Positions 35,601 through 45,280 of a DNA stretch of 64,000 nucleotides are shown here, piece after piece; within the stretch, counting starts at the first letter, position 1, and each line of letters starts with the position of its first letter. The position numbers and the translations under genes were made by a program. Source of the DNA: Candidatus Planktophila versatilis. Lineage in GTDB: Bacteria; Actinomycetota; Actinomycetes; Nanopelagicales; Nanopelagicaceae. Location of the stretch: positions 496,001 through 560,000 of the forward strand of contig NZ_CP016774.1 in NCBI RefSeq assembly GCF_002288105.1. The letters run 5' to 3'. Under the pieces are notes generated by a model. It ran no database searches. It worked only from the letters and a program-made list of their open reading frames with translations, and was not told where the DNA came from.

Positions 35601-36166
35601 CACTGCTCGGGGTAGAGCATGTGCTGCGTTCACACACGGATATGACCATTAGCGAACTACTCGATGAAAGTCCGGCCGATGGCGTTGTGACCATCGGTGG
35701 ATTAATCACCGGCATTCAACGAAAAGTTTCTCGTCAAGGTGCATCATGGGCAGTGGTAAACGTTGAGGATTTAGAAGGAGCAATTGAAGTTCTCTTCTTC
35801 TCCAATACATATAACCAATATGCACTCTCACTCACCGAAGATCGTGTTGTAGTTGTTAAGGGGCGCTTCTCGCGCACTGATGAACAAGTCAGATTTACCG
35901 CCCTGGAAATGAAGATGCCAGATATTTCCGGAGCACCAACAGGGCCATTACTTATCACCTTGCCAGCAACGCAAGTCACACCTCCGATTGTTGAGCGAAT
36001 TAAAGAGATCCTGCGTTCTCATCCTGGAAAGCGTGAAGTCCATCTACACGTGGTTGATCAGCAGAAGACCACCACTCTTAAAATTGACGCGCTAGTAACA
36101 TCATCGCCAAGTTTGAGCGCCGACCTCAAAGCAATATTGGGGCCGGAATGCCTGGTCCGGATTTAA
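32633..36166 (+). CDS. dnaE: DNA polymerase III alpha subunit DnaE1
   Basis: The replicative C-family polymerase, 1177 aa. It has an N-terminal PHP domain (FVHLHVHTEYSMLDG; TDHGNVFGAFDF) and catalytic palm GPGRGSAAGS and PDIDLDFDE, with a later Asp in LLKMDFLGLRNL. The RPGPMG element, the tandem HhH, the OB-fold (VTIGGLITGIQRKVSRQGASWAVVNVED) and a C-terminal beta-clamp region with QFDLFG complete it. The full-length second C-family polymerase here, DnaE2, differs in its PHP residues. No intein is present. Confidence 0.96.
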   Translation: MSSEDFSASRASTKDSFVHLHVHTEYSMLDGAARVGDLVNEVARQEMPAIAMTDHGNVFGAFDFYKQATKAGVKPIIGIEAYVAPESRFDKKRVQWADGGEDDVSGGGAYTHMTILAENNQGLANLFKLSSLASLEGYYYKPRMDRELISRYADGLIATTGCPGGEIQTRLRMGNYKEALRAASDYRDIFGANNFFLEVMDHHIDVETRVKADLLKLGKELKLPLLATNDLHYTFHEDAAAHEALLCVQSGSTLADPKRFKFENDEFYLKTPAQMRELFKEIPESCDNTLLIAERCNVKLREDENLLPAFTVPQAETEDSWLRKEAERGLHERMKDKATPEHITRLHYELDVMIKMGFPGYFLVVADLVAHAKKVGIRVGPGRGSAAGSLVAYALGITGLDPIEHGLLFERFLNPERISMPDIDLDFDERRRSEMIRYATEKYGEDRVAQIITYGTIKSKQSLKDSTRVLGYPYAIGEKLTKALPPSVMGKDITLSGVFDSKDARYGEAGEFRQLYETDPDSKRVVDLAKGLEGLKRQWGVHAAGVILSREPLLDVIPIHRREADGAIITQFDMGACESTGLLKMDFLGLRNLSVLDDALLNINANQNIDVVLEDLPLHDKKTFELLSRGDTLGVFQLDGGPMRALLRSMAPDSFADISAVIALYRPGPMGENAHNNYADRKNSRKPVEPIHPELNLPLQEILGDTYGLIVYQEQVMAIAQKVAGFTLGRADLLRKAMGKKNKEILDKEYIPFEAGMKSNGFSEAAIQRLWEVLIPFSDYAFNRAHSAGYGVVSFWTAYLKANYPTEYMAALLTSVRDDKDKSALYLSECRRMGIKVLPPDVNESDAEYTPRGVDIRFGLAAIRNVGEGVVASVKAARATKGAFTSFGDFLAKVDANVCNKKTIESLVKAGAFDSLGHPRKGLMAIHLEAIDSVIETKRAEAIGQFDLFGGDSISQLASMDIEIPSTEWDKSTLLTFEREMLGLYVSDHPLLGVEHVLRSHTDMTISELLDESPADGVVTIGGLITGIQRKVSRQGASWAVVNVEDLEGAIEVLFFSNTYNQYALSLTEDRVVVVKGRFSRTDEQVRFTALEMKMPDISGAPTGPLLITLPATQVTPPIVERIKEILRSHPGKREVHLHVVDQQKTTTLKIDALVTSSPSLSADLKAILGPECLVRI

Positions 36167-36176
36167 GGCATCGGTA

Positions 36177-36191
36177 ATCACGTCACGTGAT
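36177..36191. promoter_or_regulatory. Candidate operator of the his-trp operon (palindrome)
   Basis: ATCACGT-C-ACGTGAT is a perfect 7-bp inverted repeat with 1-bp centre at 36184. That is exactly 35 bp upstream of the predicted transcription start (36219), so a bound protein would cover the -35 region. The regulator is unknown and not encoded nearby. Confidence 0.55.
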
Positions 36192-36206
36192 GCAGCGCTA
36201 ACAAAG

Positions 36207-36212
36207 TAGAAT
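36207..36212 (+). promoter_or_regulatory. Leaderless -10 element of hisD
   Basis: TAGAAT, 6 nt, then the GTG start of hisD. No ribosome site is visible between them. Confidence 0.6.
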
Positions 36213-36218
36213 GAGGGC

Positions 36219-37526
36219 GTGATTCGCACCCTTGATTTGCGTGGAAAGAGCCTTGATAAGGCTGGCTATCAACGCCTGCTGCCACGGGCCACGCTAGATG
36301 TGGCACAAGCAATGGTTGCAATCGAACCTATTTTAAAGCGCGTTCGCGAAGGTAGTGAAGCAGACCTGATTGCACTCGCTCAAGAATTCGATGGCGTAAG
36401 GCCAGCATCAATCAGAGTTCCACAATCAGCACTAGATGAGGCACTTGCCCAATTAGATCCGGCAGTTCGCACTGCGCTAGAAGTTTCTGCCGCGCGCATT
36501 CGCATAGTGCACAACGATCAGATTCGCACAGATTCCAAGACCACCGTTGTCGATGGCGGCATCGTCACTGAAAAATGGATACCCGTTGATCGCGTGGGGC
36601 TCTATGTTCCAGGTGGGCGCGCGGTCTATCCAAGTAGCGTGATGATGAATGTGATTCCGGCCCAGATTGCAAAAGTTTCTAGTATCGCTGTTGCTTCACC
36701 GCCACAGAAGGAATTTGGTGGCCTGCCACACCCAACAATTCTTGCAACGTGCGCGCTCCTTGGAGTCACGGAAGTTTATGCAGTCGGAGGAGCGCAAGCG
36801 ATTGCGCTTTTCGGCTATGGAATGAAAGATCTTTGTGCCAAATGTGATTTAGTCACTGGACCAGGAAATATTTATGTCGCCGCTGCCAAGCGGGCACTAC
36901 GTGGAATTATCGGAATTGATTCAGAGGCTGGTCCTACTGAGATAGCTATCTTGGCTGATGAAAGTGCAATCGCAGCAGAGGTTGCGGCAGATCTGATTAG
37001 CCAAGCTGAGCACGATGTCATTGCCGCCGCTGTCTTAGTGACCACATCGGAATCACTTGCGGCAGATGTAATTGCCGAGCTAAATGTGCGAGTGGCAAAG
37101 ACGAAACACGCAGAGCGCATAAGAACTGCGTTATCAGGAATTCAGTCGGCGATAGCACTTGTTGATTCAATCGAGCAGGGCCTAGCTGTTGTCAACGCCT
37201 ATGCGGCCGAACACTTAGAGATTCAGACAAGAAATGCGAGTGCTGATGCTTCGCAGATTCGCAATGCTGGTGCGGTATTTATCGGTCGCTTCTCACCAGT
37301 GTCTCTGGGAGATTACTCAGCAGGCTCTAACCATGTCTTGCCCACCGGGGGATGCGCCTGTCACAGCAGTGGACTTTCAGTGCAAACTTTCTTACGAGGG
37401 TTGCATTTCATCGAGTATGACCAGAAGGCATTTACAGATATTGCAAGTACTGTCATTACTCTTGCCGAAGCTGAAGATCTTCCGGCTCACGGTGAAGCGA
37501 TGACTGCTCGATTGGAAAATTTGTGA
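36219..37526 (+). CDS. hisD: Histidinol dehydrogenase HisD
   Basis: A 435-aa zinc- and NAD-dependent enzyme that oxidises L-histidinol to histidine in the last two steps. Motifs: [49 protein letters not shown] and [15 protein letters not shown]. It is the first gene of the his-trp operon and its mRNA is probably leaderless from GTG 36219. It overlaps hisC. Confidence 0.96.
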   Translation: MIRTLDLRGKSLDKAGYQRLLPRATLDVAQAMVAIEPILKRVREGSEADLIALAQEFDGVRPASIRVPQSALDEALAQLDPAVRTALEVSAARIRIVHNDQIRTDSKTTVVDGGIVTEKWIPVDRVGLYVPGGRAVYPSSVMMNVIPAQIAKVSSIAVASPPQKEFGGLPHPTILATCALLGVTEVYAVGGAQAIALFGYGMKDLCAKCDLVTGPGNIYVAAAKRALRGIIGIDSEAGPTEIAILADESAIAAEVAADLISQAEHDVIAAAVLVTTSESLAADVIAELNVRVAKTKHAERIRTALSGIQSAIALVDSIEQGLAVVNAYAAEHLEIQTRNASADASQIRNAGAVFIGRFSPVSLGDYSAGSNHVLPTGGCACHSSGLSVQTFLRGLHFIEYDQKAFTDIASTVITLAEAEDLPAHGEAMTARLENL

Positions 37527-38620
37527 TGAGTCAAGATTGGCCATCATGGTTACCGCTACGCGGTAATTTACGCGAGCTCTCAGCTTACGGTGCACCTCAA
37601 TTACCCGCCGATGCGGTCTTAAATACCAATGAAAATCCATATGCGCCATCACCTGAACTGGCGCAGGCAATTGCCGCGCGGGTATTAACTATTGCTAGTA
37701 CCTTAAATCGCTATCCAGATCGCGATGCGCTAGCACTGCGCACCAAGTTGGCAGAGTTTGTGAACAATCTTTCTGCGACCTCTTTCACATCTAAAAATAT
37801 TTGGGCTGCTAATGGCAGCAACGAAATTATTCAATCACTCTTTCTAGCCTTCGGTGGGGGATCAGCTATCGGCTTTACTCCTTCCTATTCGATGCACCCC
37901 CTCATTGCACGCGTGTGTCAGGTTGCGTGGACGAACGGTTCTCGCAGAGCGGATTACTCACTAGATATTGATAGCGCAGTTGCTCAGATTCAAAGTTCAA
38001 AGCCTTCCTTAACTTTTATTACCACTCCCAATAATCCAACGGGATCTGCAGTTACCCTTGAGGAAATTGAGAAGTTAGCTATCAACACTCCTGGATTGCT
38101 TGTTGTTGATGAGGCCTATGCTGAATTCTCTGATGAAGCATCTGCCGTAACTTTGATTGAGAAATATCCACACGTGGTCGTCATTCGCACAATGAGCAAG
38201 GCTTTTTCATTCGCCGGTGCGCGCGTGGGATATCTCGTTGCCCACCCATCGGTGATCGATGCCATGTTTTTAGTTCGCTTGCCATATCACCTGAGCGCTC
38301 TGACTCAAGCTGCCGCTGAGGTGGCCCTTGATTTCAGCACCGAACTATTGGCGACAGTGGATCAACTTCGCAGCGCTCGAAATCAGATGGCGCAGGAGTT
38401 AGAAGAATTGGGACTCACCGTCCTTCCAAGCAGCGCCAACTTCCTGCTCTTCGCCGGTTTTGAGCAGTCATCGCCCGAACTCTGGCAGGCACTGCTTGAT
38501 AGAGGAGTTCTCATTAGAGATGTGGGATTATTGGGCTACCTAAGAGTCACCATTGGCAATGTGGCCGAGAATAAGAAATTTATAGATTCACTATCGGCAT
38601 GTCTAGGAGTAGAAATATGA
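37523..38620 (+). CDS. hisC: Histidinol-phosphate aminotransferase HisC
   Basis: A 365-aa PLP-dependent class I/II aminotransferase converting imidazole acetol phosphate to histidinol phosphate. It shows [25 protein letters not shown], and the PLP lysine in [15 protein letters not shown]. Start GTG 37523 or ATG 37526, overlapping the hisD stop. hisB begins inside its last codons. Confidence 0.94.
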   Translation: MMSQDWPSWLPLRGNLRELSAYGAPQLPADAVLNTNENPYAPSPELAQAIAARVLTIASTLNRYPDRDALALRTKLAEFVNNLSATSFTSKNIWAANGSNEIIQSLFLAFGGGSAIGFTPSYSMHPLIARVCQVAWTNGSRRADYSLDIDSAVAQIQSSKPSLTFITTPNNPTGSAVTLEEIEKLAINTPGLLVVDEAYAEFSDEASAVTLIEKYPHVVVIRTMSKAFSFAGARVGYLVAHPSVIDAMFLVRLPYHLSALTQAAAEVALDFSTELLATVDQLRSARNQMAQELEELGLTVLPSSANFLLFAGFEQSSPELWQALLDRGVLIRDVGLLGYLRVTIGNVAENKKFIDSLSACLGVEI

Positions 38621-39201
38621 GAACAGCACGCGTTGAACGCACTACGAAAGAGTCGAGTGTTCTAGTTGAACTTAACCTCGATGGCTCTGGTGAGATCTCA
38701 GTAGATACCGGCGTTCCCTTCTTCGATCACATGCTTTCACAGCTCGGAAAGCACTCAGGATTTAATCTCACTGTTAAAACAACAGGTGATGTCGATGTCG
38801 ATTCACACCACACTGTGGAAGATACCTCTCTCGCTTTTGGTCAGGCTCTTCGCGAGGCGCTAGGTGATAAAGCTGGCATCCGACGTTTTGGCGATGCGAT
38901 GGTTCCACTCGATGAGGTTCTAGTTCAGGCAGCTGTTGATCTTTCGGGTCGTCCATATTTAGTGCACCGTCAACCAGAAATTGTGGAATTGATTGGAACA
39001 TTTGATACCACACTGGGTAAGCACATTTGGGAATCCATCGTTGCAGAGGCTCGAATTGCACTGCATGTGAGAGTTCTTGAAGGGCGCAACGCCCACCACG
39101 TTTTCGAAGCACAATTTAAAGCAGTGGCACGCGCACTACGCGATGCCGTTGCAATTGATCCACGAGTTGCAGGGATTCCTTCAACAAAGGGATCTCTCTA
39201 G
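38617..39201 (+). CDS. hisB: Imidazoleglycerol-phosphate dehydratase HisB
   Basis: A 194-aa manganese-dependent dehydratase. Metal-site histidines appear in [21 protein letters not shown] and the second-half segment [12 protein letters not shown]. Monofunctional (no phosphatase domain). Start ATG 38617, with AGGAG 7-8 nt upstream and ATGA overlap with hisC; an ATG six codons earlier is less likely. Confidence 0.95.
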   Translation: MRTARVERTTKESSVLVELNLDGSGEISVDTGVPFFDHMLSQLGKHSGFNLTVKTTGDVDVDSHHTVEDTSLAFGQALREALGDKAGIRRFGDAMVPLDEVLVQAAVDLSGRPYLVHRQPEIVELIGTFDTTLGKHIWESIVAEARIALHVRVLEGRNAHHVFEAQFKAVARALRDAVAIDPRVAGIPSTKGSL

Positions 39202-39205
39202 CTTC

Positions 39206-39799
39206 GTGATTGCAATTCTCGATTACGGCTCTGGAAACCTTCGGTCAGCTCAACGAGCCTTTGAAACATCCGGTAAAGAAGTTCTTATTACCTCTGATTA
39301 CGAAACTGCCCTCAATGCTGAAGGCTTAGTCGTTCCGGGTGTGGGTGCATTTGCTGCCTGCATGCAAGGACTTCTAAAGGTCCGCGGAGATCAGATTGTG
39401 CGCGAACGTTTTGCGGCAAAGCGTCCAACTCTTGGAATTTGTGTTGGTATGCAGATTCTTTTTGCACGCGGCATTGAACATGGCGAGCATGCGGGAGTTG
39501 GAATGTGGGGCGCCACTGTTGAAAAACTCAACGCACCGATATTGCCGCATATGGGATGGAATACCGTCCGTCCTGCTGCAGGTAGCACGCTCTTTGCAGG
39601 AGTTGAAGATCAATCATTTTATTTCGTGCACTCATATGCAGCGAAAGAATCGGTGGGAGTGATGTCCACCCTTGCCCATCATGGTGAAGATTTCATTGCC
39701 GCCATAGAAGATGGCGCACTGAGCGCTACCCAATTTCACCCAGAAAAGTCATCGGATGCCGGATTACATGTAATTAAGAATTGGACGCAGACGCTATGA
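39206..39799 (+). CDS. hisH: Imidazole glycerol phosphate synthase glutaminase subunit HisH
   Basis: A 197-aa class I glutamine amidotransferase supplying ammonia to HisF. It has [12 protein letters not shown] at the N-terminus, nucleophile C79 in GICVGMQ, and His/Glu of the triad in FHPEKS. GTG 39206 gives the family start; a longer frame reaching back into hisB is not expected. Its end overlaps hisA by 4 bp. Confidence 0.93.
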   Translation: MIAILDYGSGNLRSAQRAFETSGKEVLITSDYETALNAEGLVVPGVGAFAACMQGLLKVRGDQIVRERFAAKRPTLGICVGMQILFARGIEHGEHAGVGMWGATVEKLNAPILPHMGWNTVRPAAGSTLFAGVEDQSFYFVHSYAAKESVGVMSTLAHHGEDFIAAIEDGALSATQFHPEKSSDAGLHVIKNWTQTL

Positions 39800-40521
39800 G
39801 TTATCTAGAACTACTTCCAGCAGTGGATGTCAAAGATGGTCGCGCCGTCAGGCTTGTCCAAGGCGAACTCAGCGCCGAGACTGCTTACGGCAATCCGCTT
39901 GAAGTTGCCTTGGAATTTCAAGCAGCAGGGGCCGAATGGTTGCACCTGGTAGATCTCGATGCCGCCTTCGGAATCGGTGAGAACAGTGCGCAGTTAGCAG
40001 AAGTTGTTGGCCGACTCGATATCAAGGTGGAGCTTTCTGGGGGAATTCGTGATGATGAATCACTTGCGCGAGCACTTGCAACAGGATGTACTCGCGTCAA
40101 TCTTGGAACTGCAGCGTTAGAAAATCCAGAGTGGACTGCTCGCGTGATTGCCGAACACGGTGATCGGATTGCGGTTGGCCTTGATGTGCGCGGACATGTG
40201 CTTGCTGCACGTGGATGGACCAAAGAAGGTGGAGATCTCTTTGAAACTATTGAGCGCTTAGAGCGTGATGGATGTGCGCGCTATGTGGTTACTGATGTAA
40301 CTAAAGATGGAACTCTGCAAGGACCAAATATTGGGTTACTTAAAGAGGTGTGTGCTGTTACTTCAAAGCCAGTAGTTGCATCGGGTGGAATTTCATCTTT
40401 GGCAGATATCGCCGCACTTTCGGCGCTGAACTCACTTGGCGTAGAAGGTGCGATTGTTGGTAAGGCGCTCTACGCCGGTGCCTTCACTCTTGCCCAAGCA
40501 CTCGAGCAGACACGATCATGA
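39796..40521 (+). CDS. priA: Bifunctional phosphoribosyl isomerase PriA (HisA/TrpF)
   Basis: A 241-aa (beta-alpha)8 isomerase. It has catalytic D11 (LPAVDVKDG), R19, and the PriA-type loop [12 protein letters not shown] with R139 and W141, which in PriA switches between the His substrate ProFAR and the Trp substrate [16 protein letters not shown] carries the second catalytic Asp. No trpF occurs in the trp genes that follow, so this enzyme should serve both pathways. Start ATG 39796 overlaps hisH; it overlaps hisF by 4 bp. Confidence 0.92.
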   Translation: MSYLELLPAVDVKDGRAVRLVQGELSAETAYGNPLEVALEFQAAGAEWLHLVDLDAAFGIGENSAQLAEVVGRLDIKVELSGGIRDDESLARALATGCTRVNLGTAALENPEWTARVIAEHGDRIAVGLDVRGHVLAARGWTKEGGDLFETIERLERDGCARYVVTDVTKDGTLQGPNIGLLKEVCAVTSKPVVASGGISSLADIAALSALNSLGVEGAIVGKALYAGAFTLAQALEQTRS

Positions 40522-41291
40522 GTCTTTCCGTACGAATCATTCCGTGCCTTGATGTCACTGATGGACGAGTGGTGAAGGGAGTCAACTTCACAGATCTTGT
40601 AGATGCTGGTGATCCGGTTGAGATGGCTGCGCTCTATAACAAAGAGGGCGCTGATGAACTCACCTTCTTAGATATATCGGCAAGTGTTGCCGGGCGCGAA
40701 ACAACTCTTGATGTGGTGCGCCGAACTGCCGAACAAGTGTTTATTCCACTGACGGTAGGTGGCGGTATTCGCACGGTGGAAGATGTGGACCGCTTACTAC
40801 GTGCCGGTGCAGATAAGGTCAGTATTAATACTGCCGCGATTGCGAGACCAGAACTCATCTCTGAAATTGCAGATCGTTTTGGTTCGCAAGTTCTTGTGAT
40901 CTCTATTGATGCCCGCCGGGCCCGAACTGAATCCGGTTTTGAAGTAACAACTCATGGCGGTCGCCAGAGTGCTGGTATTGATGCACTTACCTGGGTTGAA
41001 AAAGCGTGCGCACTAGGAGTCGGTGAAATATTGCTCAACTCAATGGATGCCGATGGAACTCGCGCCGGGTATGACATCGGAATGATCAAGGCAGTGCGAG
41101 CTGTGGCAAAAGTTCCCCTAATCGCAAGTGGAGGGGCGGGAACCCTGGAAGACTTCAGCGCCGCCCTGGATGCTGGGGCCGATGCCCTACTTGCGGCAAG
41201 CGTCTTTCACTTTGGGGTGCATCGCATCGGGGATGTGAAGAAATATCTGACTGCTCATAATTATTCGGTGCGCAATACCCAGAGCGCGTAA
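40518..41291 (+). CDS. hisF: Imidazole glycerol phosphate synthase cyclase subunit HisF
   Basis: A 257-aa TIM-barrel cyclase, partner of HisH. It has [18 protein letters not shown] with the catalytic Asp, [26 protein letters not shown] with the second Asp, and [12 protein letters not shown]. Ends 14 bp before hisI. Confidence 0.96.
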   Translation: MSLSVRIIPCLDVTDGRVVKGVNFTDLVDAGDPVEMAALYNKEGADELTFLDISASVAGRETTLDVVRRTAEQVFIPLTVGGGIRTVEDVDRLLRAGADKVSINTAAIARPELISEIADRFGSQVLVISIDARRARTESGFEVTTHGGRQSAGIDALTWVEKACALGVGEILLNSMDADGTRAGYDIGMIKAVRAVAKVPLIASGGAGTLEDFSAALDAGADALLAASVFHFGVHRIGDVKKYLTAHNYSVRNTQSA

Positions 41292-41305
41292 GGCAGAATG
41301 AGCAC

Positions 41306-41650
41306 ATGAGAGCTGAACTTTCCCCAGAAATACTCGCGCTCTTAAAAGACCCGACAACACTGATTCCTGCGATTGCCCAAGATGTTAATACCCGAGAAGT
41401 ACTCATGCTTGCCTATATGAATACCGAAGCACTCGCGTTGACTCTTGCAACCGGCAAGGCAACTTACTTTTCCCGAAGTCGCAATGAGATCTGGGTAAAA
41501 GGTGAAACATCGGGACATTCCCAGATGGTGCATTCGGTGGCACTTGATTGTGATGGCGATGCACTTCTGATTACCGTCGACCAAGTGGGGGCCGCCTGTC
41601 ACACCGGTGACCAGACTTGCTTTCACCAAAGCCTTGGTAATTTCTCATGA
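41306..41650 (+). CDS. hisI: Phosphoribosyl-AMP cyclohydrolase HisI
   Basis: A 114-aa zinc enzyme that opens the purine ring of PR-AMP. It has [21 protein letters not shown] with the metal Asp and Cys, and TCFHQSL. It has no fused HisE domain; hisE and hisG are not in the window. The sequence CAGAAT lies 6 nt before the ATG and could be a weak internal leaderless promoter. The stop overlaps the trpE ATG by 4 bp, so his and trp translation are coupled here. Confidence 0.94.
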   Translation: MRAELSPEILALLKDPTTLIPAIAQDVNTREVLMLAYMNTEALALTLATGKATYFSRSRNEIWVKGETSGHSQMVHSVALDCDGDALLITVDQVGAACHTGDQTCFHQSLGNFS

Positions 41651-43128
41651 AAATTGAAGAATTTCGCAAGCACGCACAATCTCACAATGTCATTCCGGTT
41701 TATCGAAAACTTCTTGCTGATGGCGAAACGCCACTTAATATCTATAAGAAGCTAGCCCAAAATAAGCCCGGGACCTTTCTGCTGGAGTCGGCAGAGCACG
41801 GGGGAGTATGGTCCCGATATTCATTTATCGGGGTGAAAAGTCAGACCACGTTGACCGAAAAAGATGGGCAAGCGCTCTGGATTGGAAAACCTCCGGTAGG
41901 AGTCCCGACGGGAGTTGATCCACTGACTGCGCTACGTCAGAGTGTTGCCCATTTAAAATCACCAAAAATTGAGGGCTTACCAACTCTGACCGGTGGACTC
42001 GTTGGTTATATGGGCTATGACGCGGTTCGAAGATTAGAGAAGTTGCCGACAACTTCTGCGCGCGATATTGAACTACCTGAAATCGCCTTCATGCTCACCA
42101 GTGATCTAGTTGTCATGGATCACTCAGATGGCACCATCATCTTGATTGCCAATGCAATCAACTGGGATGGATCAAGTGAGCGAGTCGATGATTCATATCT
42201 TGATGCAGTCTCTCGCTTAGACCGGATGCAAAAGGAGTTGCTCGGTCCCATCGCTGGCGATGTTTCACCCCTTCCCTCCTTTGACAAACCTATCTTTGAT
42301 CGCAATATGAGCGAGCAGGATTTCAAAAGCAAGGTGGAAATCGCAAAGGAAGAGATTCGAGCTGGTGAGGCATTCCAAATAGTTCTCTCGCAGAGATTTT
42401 CTATGCCAACTTCAGCAGATGCGCTAGATATCTATCGCATGTTGCGCCTTAATAACCCCAGCCCATATATGTACCTCTTTAGATTTGAAGATGGTTACGA
42501 CGTTGTTGGTTCAAGTCCGGAAGCATTGGTGAAAGTGACCGGTAAGCAAGTGATGGTTCACCCCATTGCCGGAACTCGCAAACGCTCTGACTCCATTGAA
42601 GAAGATGTGCGATTAGGCGAAGAGTTACTGGCAGATCCTAAAGAGCGGGCAGAACATTTGATGTTGGTAGATCTGGGACGTAATGATTTAGGTCGCATCT
42701 GCGCACCTGGTTCTGTTGAAGTAATTGATTTTATGCATATCGAGCGGTATTCCCATGTGATGCATATTGTCTCTACCGTTGTGGGCGAACTTGCAAGTGA
42801 TAAGTCACCGATTGACGCACTCTTTTCAGTCTTTCCTGCCGGAACACTTTCCGGAGCTCCGAAGCCGCGAGCGATGGAGATTATTGAATCCCTTGAGCCC
42901 ACACGTCGCGCGCTCTATGGTGGAGCAATCGGATACTTTGATTTCACCGGCAATATTGATACCTGTATCGCCATTCGAACAGCGCTGGTGCATAACGGGA
43001 TCGCATATGTGCAAGCTGGTGCCGGCATCGTTGCTGACTCTGATCCCACTGCTGAAAATGATGAGACCCTTAATAAGGCGGCGGCTGTTTTGGGCGCTAT
43101 CGCAGCTGCCAATGAGATGAAGCGGTAA
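41647..43128 (+). CDS. trpE: Anthranilate synthase component I TrpE
   Basis: A 493-aa chorismate-utilising enzyme forming anthranilate with a glutaminase partner that is not in this window. Catalytic-domain motifs include [12 protein letters not shown], the IAGTRKRS segment, [34 protein letters not shown] and [12 protein letters not shown]. The N-terminal part carries [18 protein letters not shown], for tryptophan feedback inhibition. A perfect 11-bp hairpin begins 3 bp after the stop. Confidence 0.95.
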   Translation: MKIEEFRKHAQSHNVIPVYRKLLADGETPLNIYKKLAQNKPGTFLLESAEHGGVWSRYSFIGVKSQTTLTEKDGQALWIGKPPVGVPTGVDPLTALRQSVAHLKSPKIEGLPTLTGGLVGYMGYDAVRRLEKLPTTSARDIELPEIAFMLTSDLVVMDHSDGTIILIANAINWDGSSERVDDSYLDAVSRLDRMQKELLGPIAGDVSPLPSFDKPIFDRNMSEQDFKSKVEIAKEEIRAGEAFQIVLSQRFSMPTSADALDIYRMLRLNNPSPYMYLFRFEDGYDVVGSSPEALVKVTGKQVMVHPIAGTRKRSDSIEEDVRLGEELLADPKERAEHLMLVDLGRNDLGRICAPGSVEVIDFMHIERYSHVMHIVSTVVGELASDKSPIDALFSVFPAGTLSGAPKPRAMEIIESLEPTRRALYGGAIGYFDFTGNIDTCIAIRTALVHNGIAYVQAGAGIVADSDPTAENDETLNKAAAVLGAIAAANEMKR

Positions 43129-43130
43129 GA

Positions 43131-43159
43131 GACAAGTGAAAATTTTCATTTCACTTGTC
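43131..43159 (+). other. Perfect 11-bp hairpin at the trpE/small-protein junction
   Basis: GACAAGTGAAA (43131-43141) pairs perfectly with TTTCACTTGTC (43149-43159) around a 7-nt loop. It lies right after the trpE stop and includes the GTG start of the 51-codon gene in its 5' arm. No T-run follows, so a role in translation of the downstream frame or in mRNA stability is more likely than termination. Confidence 0.65.
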
Positions 43160-43291
43160 TGCGTGGCAACAATTGCCATTATTCTCAGTCGCAGACTCCG
43201 ACTCTCAACTCGGTATGAGCGATCTCCGCGAACTCTCACCCAGTGGAACGCACTGGATAAAGGCATCGATCCCACAGAGGAAAAGCAATGA
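43136..43291 (+). CDS. Small Trp-operon membrane protein (51 aa), reduced relative of the TIGR02234 family
   Basis: A 51-codon frame fills the trpE-trpC gap: GTG start, one hydrophobic helix (residues ~3-17), then RRLRL and a cytoplasmic tail STRYERSPRT and WNALDKGIDPT (37-47). The stop overlaps the trpC ATG as ATGA, the coupling used throughout this operon. Many Actinobacteria carry a larger (about 200 aa, four-helix) Trp-biosynthesis-associated membrane protein at this position whose C-terminus, as I recall, ends in a similar W-x-A-L-D-x-G-x-D-P-T. This looks like that family reduced to its last helix and tail. GTG 43163 is an alternative start. Confidence 0.7.
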   Translation: MKIFISLVCVATIAIILSRRLRLSTRYERSPRTLTQWNALDKGIDPTEEKQ

Positions 43292-44061
43292 GCGTTCTTG
43301 ATTCAATTATTGAGGGCGTCCGTGAAGATCTTGCCACGCGTCGACTGCCGCTATCGCAGATTCATGAAGCGATGGAGAATGCAGCAAAACCATTAGATGC
43401 TTATGCATTCCTTTCACAATCTGAGATGAATGTGATTGCTGAAGTAAAGCGATCTTCTCCTAGTAAGGGCGCACTTGCACCCATTACAGATCCAGCTGCG
43501 TTAGCAGAGCAATATCAAGAAGCGGGTGCATCTGCTGTCAGCGTTCTTACAGAGCGTCGTCGCTTTGCCGGCTCACTTGAAGATCTCGATGCGGTGCGGG
43601 CTCGAGTAACAATTCCAGTGCTTCGCAAAGACTTTATGGTTGATGAATATCAGTTCCTAGAAGCACGGGCACATGCCGCCGATATTGTGCTTCTTATTGT
43701 TGCTGCTCTTTCTCGTTCTCAACTCAAGGATTTTTATGACCTCTCCTGCGAACTTGGGATGGCCTCACTGATTGAAGTCCACACTGCGCAAGAGCTAGAA
43801 AGTGCGATGGAGATTTCACCGCGCATGATTGGCATCAACTCTCGCAACCTCAAGACACTCGATGTCGATACCCGGGCCTTCGCTGATCTCATCCCGCAGA
43901 TTCCCGATGAGATTATCCGAGTGGCCGAGTCTGGAATCTCCAGCCGAAGTGATGTTCAGGGTGCGCAAAACTGTGGAGCTTCTGTGATTTTGGTCGGTGA
44001 AGCGCTGGTTAAGTCTGGGGATCCGATTTCTGCGATGCAGGAGTTGCTGGGTCGCCGGTAG
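43288..44061 (+). CDS. trpC: Indole-3-glycerol phosphate synthase TrpC
   Basis: A 257-aa TIM barrel that closes the indole ring. It has [14 protein letters not shown] (catalytic Glu and Lys), [28 protein letters not shown], and [14 protein letters not shown] near the C-terminus. Monofunctional, no TrpF domain, which agrees with PriA supplying that activity. It overlaps the small membrane-protein gene by 4 bp. Confidence 0.95.
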   Translation: MSVLDSIIEGVREDLATRRLPLSQIHEAMENAAKPLDAYAFLSQSEMNVIAEVKRSSPSKGALAPITDPAALAEQYQEAGASAVSVLTERRRFAGSLEDLDAVRARVTIPVLRKDFMVDEYQFLEARAHAADIVLLIVAALSRSQLKDFYDLSCELGMASLIEVHTAQELESAMEISPRMIGINSRNLKTLDVDTRAFADLIPQIPDEIIRVAESGISSRSDVQGAQNCGASVILVGEALVKSGDPISAMQELLGRR

Positions 44062-44064
44062 TCT
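44059..44064 (+). promoter_or_regulatory. Possible internal leaderless -10 element of trpB
   Basis: TAGTCT, 7 nt, then ATG 44072. The TAG is also the trpC stop codon. It could give trpBA an extra promoter; evidence is weak. Confidence 0.3.
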
Positions 44065-44071
44065 TGGGCTT

Positions 44072-45280
44072 ATGACTACGACTGCCGAGAACGCGCTAGC
44101 CGAGATAGCCGGACATTTTGGTCCCTATGGCGGCCGGTTCGTTCCCGAAGCACTGATCGGTGCACTGGAAGAGTTAGATGCGGCGAGAATTTTTGCCCAA
44201 ACCGATCCAACTTTTATCGCCGAATTAGCAGAGCTACATCGCACTTACACCGGTCGTCCCAGCATCATTACAGAGGCAAAAAGATTCGCTGAGCATGCAG
44301 GTGGAGCGCGAATTCTGCTCAAGCGAGAAGATCTCAATCACACTGGAAGTCATAAAATAAATAACGTTTTAGGTCAAGCACTTCTGACAAAACGAATGGG
44401 CAAGAAACGCATTATTGCTGAGACCGGTGCCGGTCAACATGGAGTTGCTTCAGCAACTGCTGCTGCATTGATGGGTCTTGAATGTGTTGTCTACATGGGC
44501 GAAGAAGATACAAGACGTCAATCACTGAATGTTGCGCGCATGAAGTTACTTGGCGCGGAAGTTATTCCAGTGACGTCTGGTTCTCGCACACTTAAAGATG
44601 CAATTAATGAAGCAATGCGCGATTGGGTGACCAACGTTGAGACAACGCATTACATGCTCGGCACAGTAGCCGGACCGCATCCGTTCCCATCGATGGTCCG
44701 TGATTTCCATAAGATTATTGGCGAAGAATCTCGCGAACAAGTACTAGCGTTGACTGGGAGATTGCCAGATGCTGTCATGGCATGCGTGGGTGGTGGATCT
44801 AATGCAATTGGAATTTTCCATCGCTTTATTTCAGATGAATCTGTACGACTGATTGGACTCGAAGCAGCAGGAGATGGCGTTGAAACTGGTCGACATGCAG
44901 CGACCATCACTGGTGGATCACCTGGGGTGCTCCACGGAAATCGCACTTATGTATTACAAGATGCCAATGGACAGACAATTGAATCTCATTCGATTTCGGC
45001 GGGTCTTGATTATCCGGGTGTGGGCCCAGAACACGCTTACCTTCATGACATAGGTAGAGCGGAATACCGAGCTATCACTGACGCGCAGGCGATGGAAGCT
45101 TTCTCACTTCTTTCAAAGACTGAGGGAATCATTCCTGCGATTGAAACAGCACATGCTCTGGCTGGTGCAATGCAGGTGGGTAAAGAACTTGGTCCTGATG
45201 CAATTATTCTGATTAATCTCTCTGGTCGTGGGGATAAAGATGTGCAAACTGCGGCGCAGTATTTTGGAATTCCACTCTAA
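44072..45280 (+). CDS. trpB: Tryptophan synthase beta chain TrpB
   Basis: A 402-aa PLP enzyme joining indole and serine. It has [13 protein letters not shown], the PLP lysine K95 in [23 protein letters not shown] with the catalytic Glu, and GGGSNAIG, the phosphate-binding loop. ATG 44072 is chosen; a longer frame would overlap trpC out of register with the family N-terminus. It directly abuts trpA. Confidence 0.96.
   Translation: MTTTAENALAEIAGHFGPYGGRFVPEALIGALEELDAARIFAQTDPTFIAELAELHRTYTGRPSIITEAKRFAEHAGGARILLKREDLNHTGSHKINNVLGQALLTKRMGKKRIIAETGAGQHGVASATAAALMGLECVVYMGEEDTRRQSLNVARMKLLGAEVIPVTSGSRTLKDAINEAMRDWVTNVETTHYMLGTVAGPHPFPSMVRDFHKIIGEESREQVLALTGRLPDAVMACVGGGSNAIGIFHRFISDESVRLIGLEAAGDGVETGRHAATITGGSPGVLHGNRTYVLQDANGQTIESHSISAGLDYPGVGPEHAYLHDIGRAEYRAITDAQAMEAFSLLSKTEGIIPAIETAHALAGAMQVGKELGPDAIILINLSGRGDKDVQTAAQYFGIPL

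Noticed and set aside
41294-41299. CAGAAT 6 nt before hisI as a separate leaderless promoter for hisI-trp
   Set aside because: The first base departs from the TANNNT pattern and the gene is only 14 bp after hisF; kept only as a remark under hisI.
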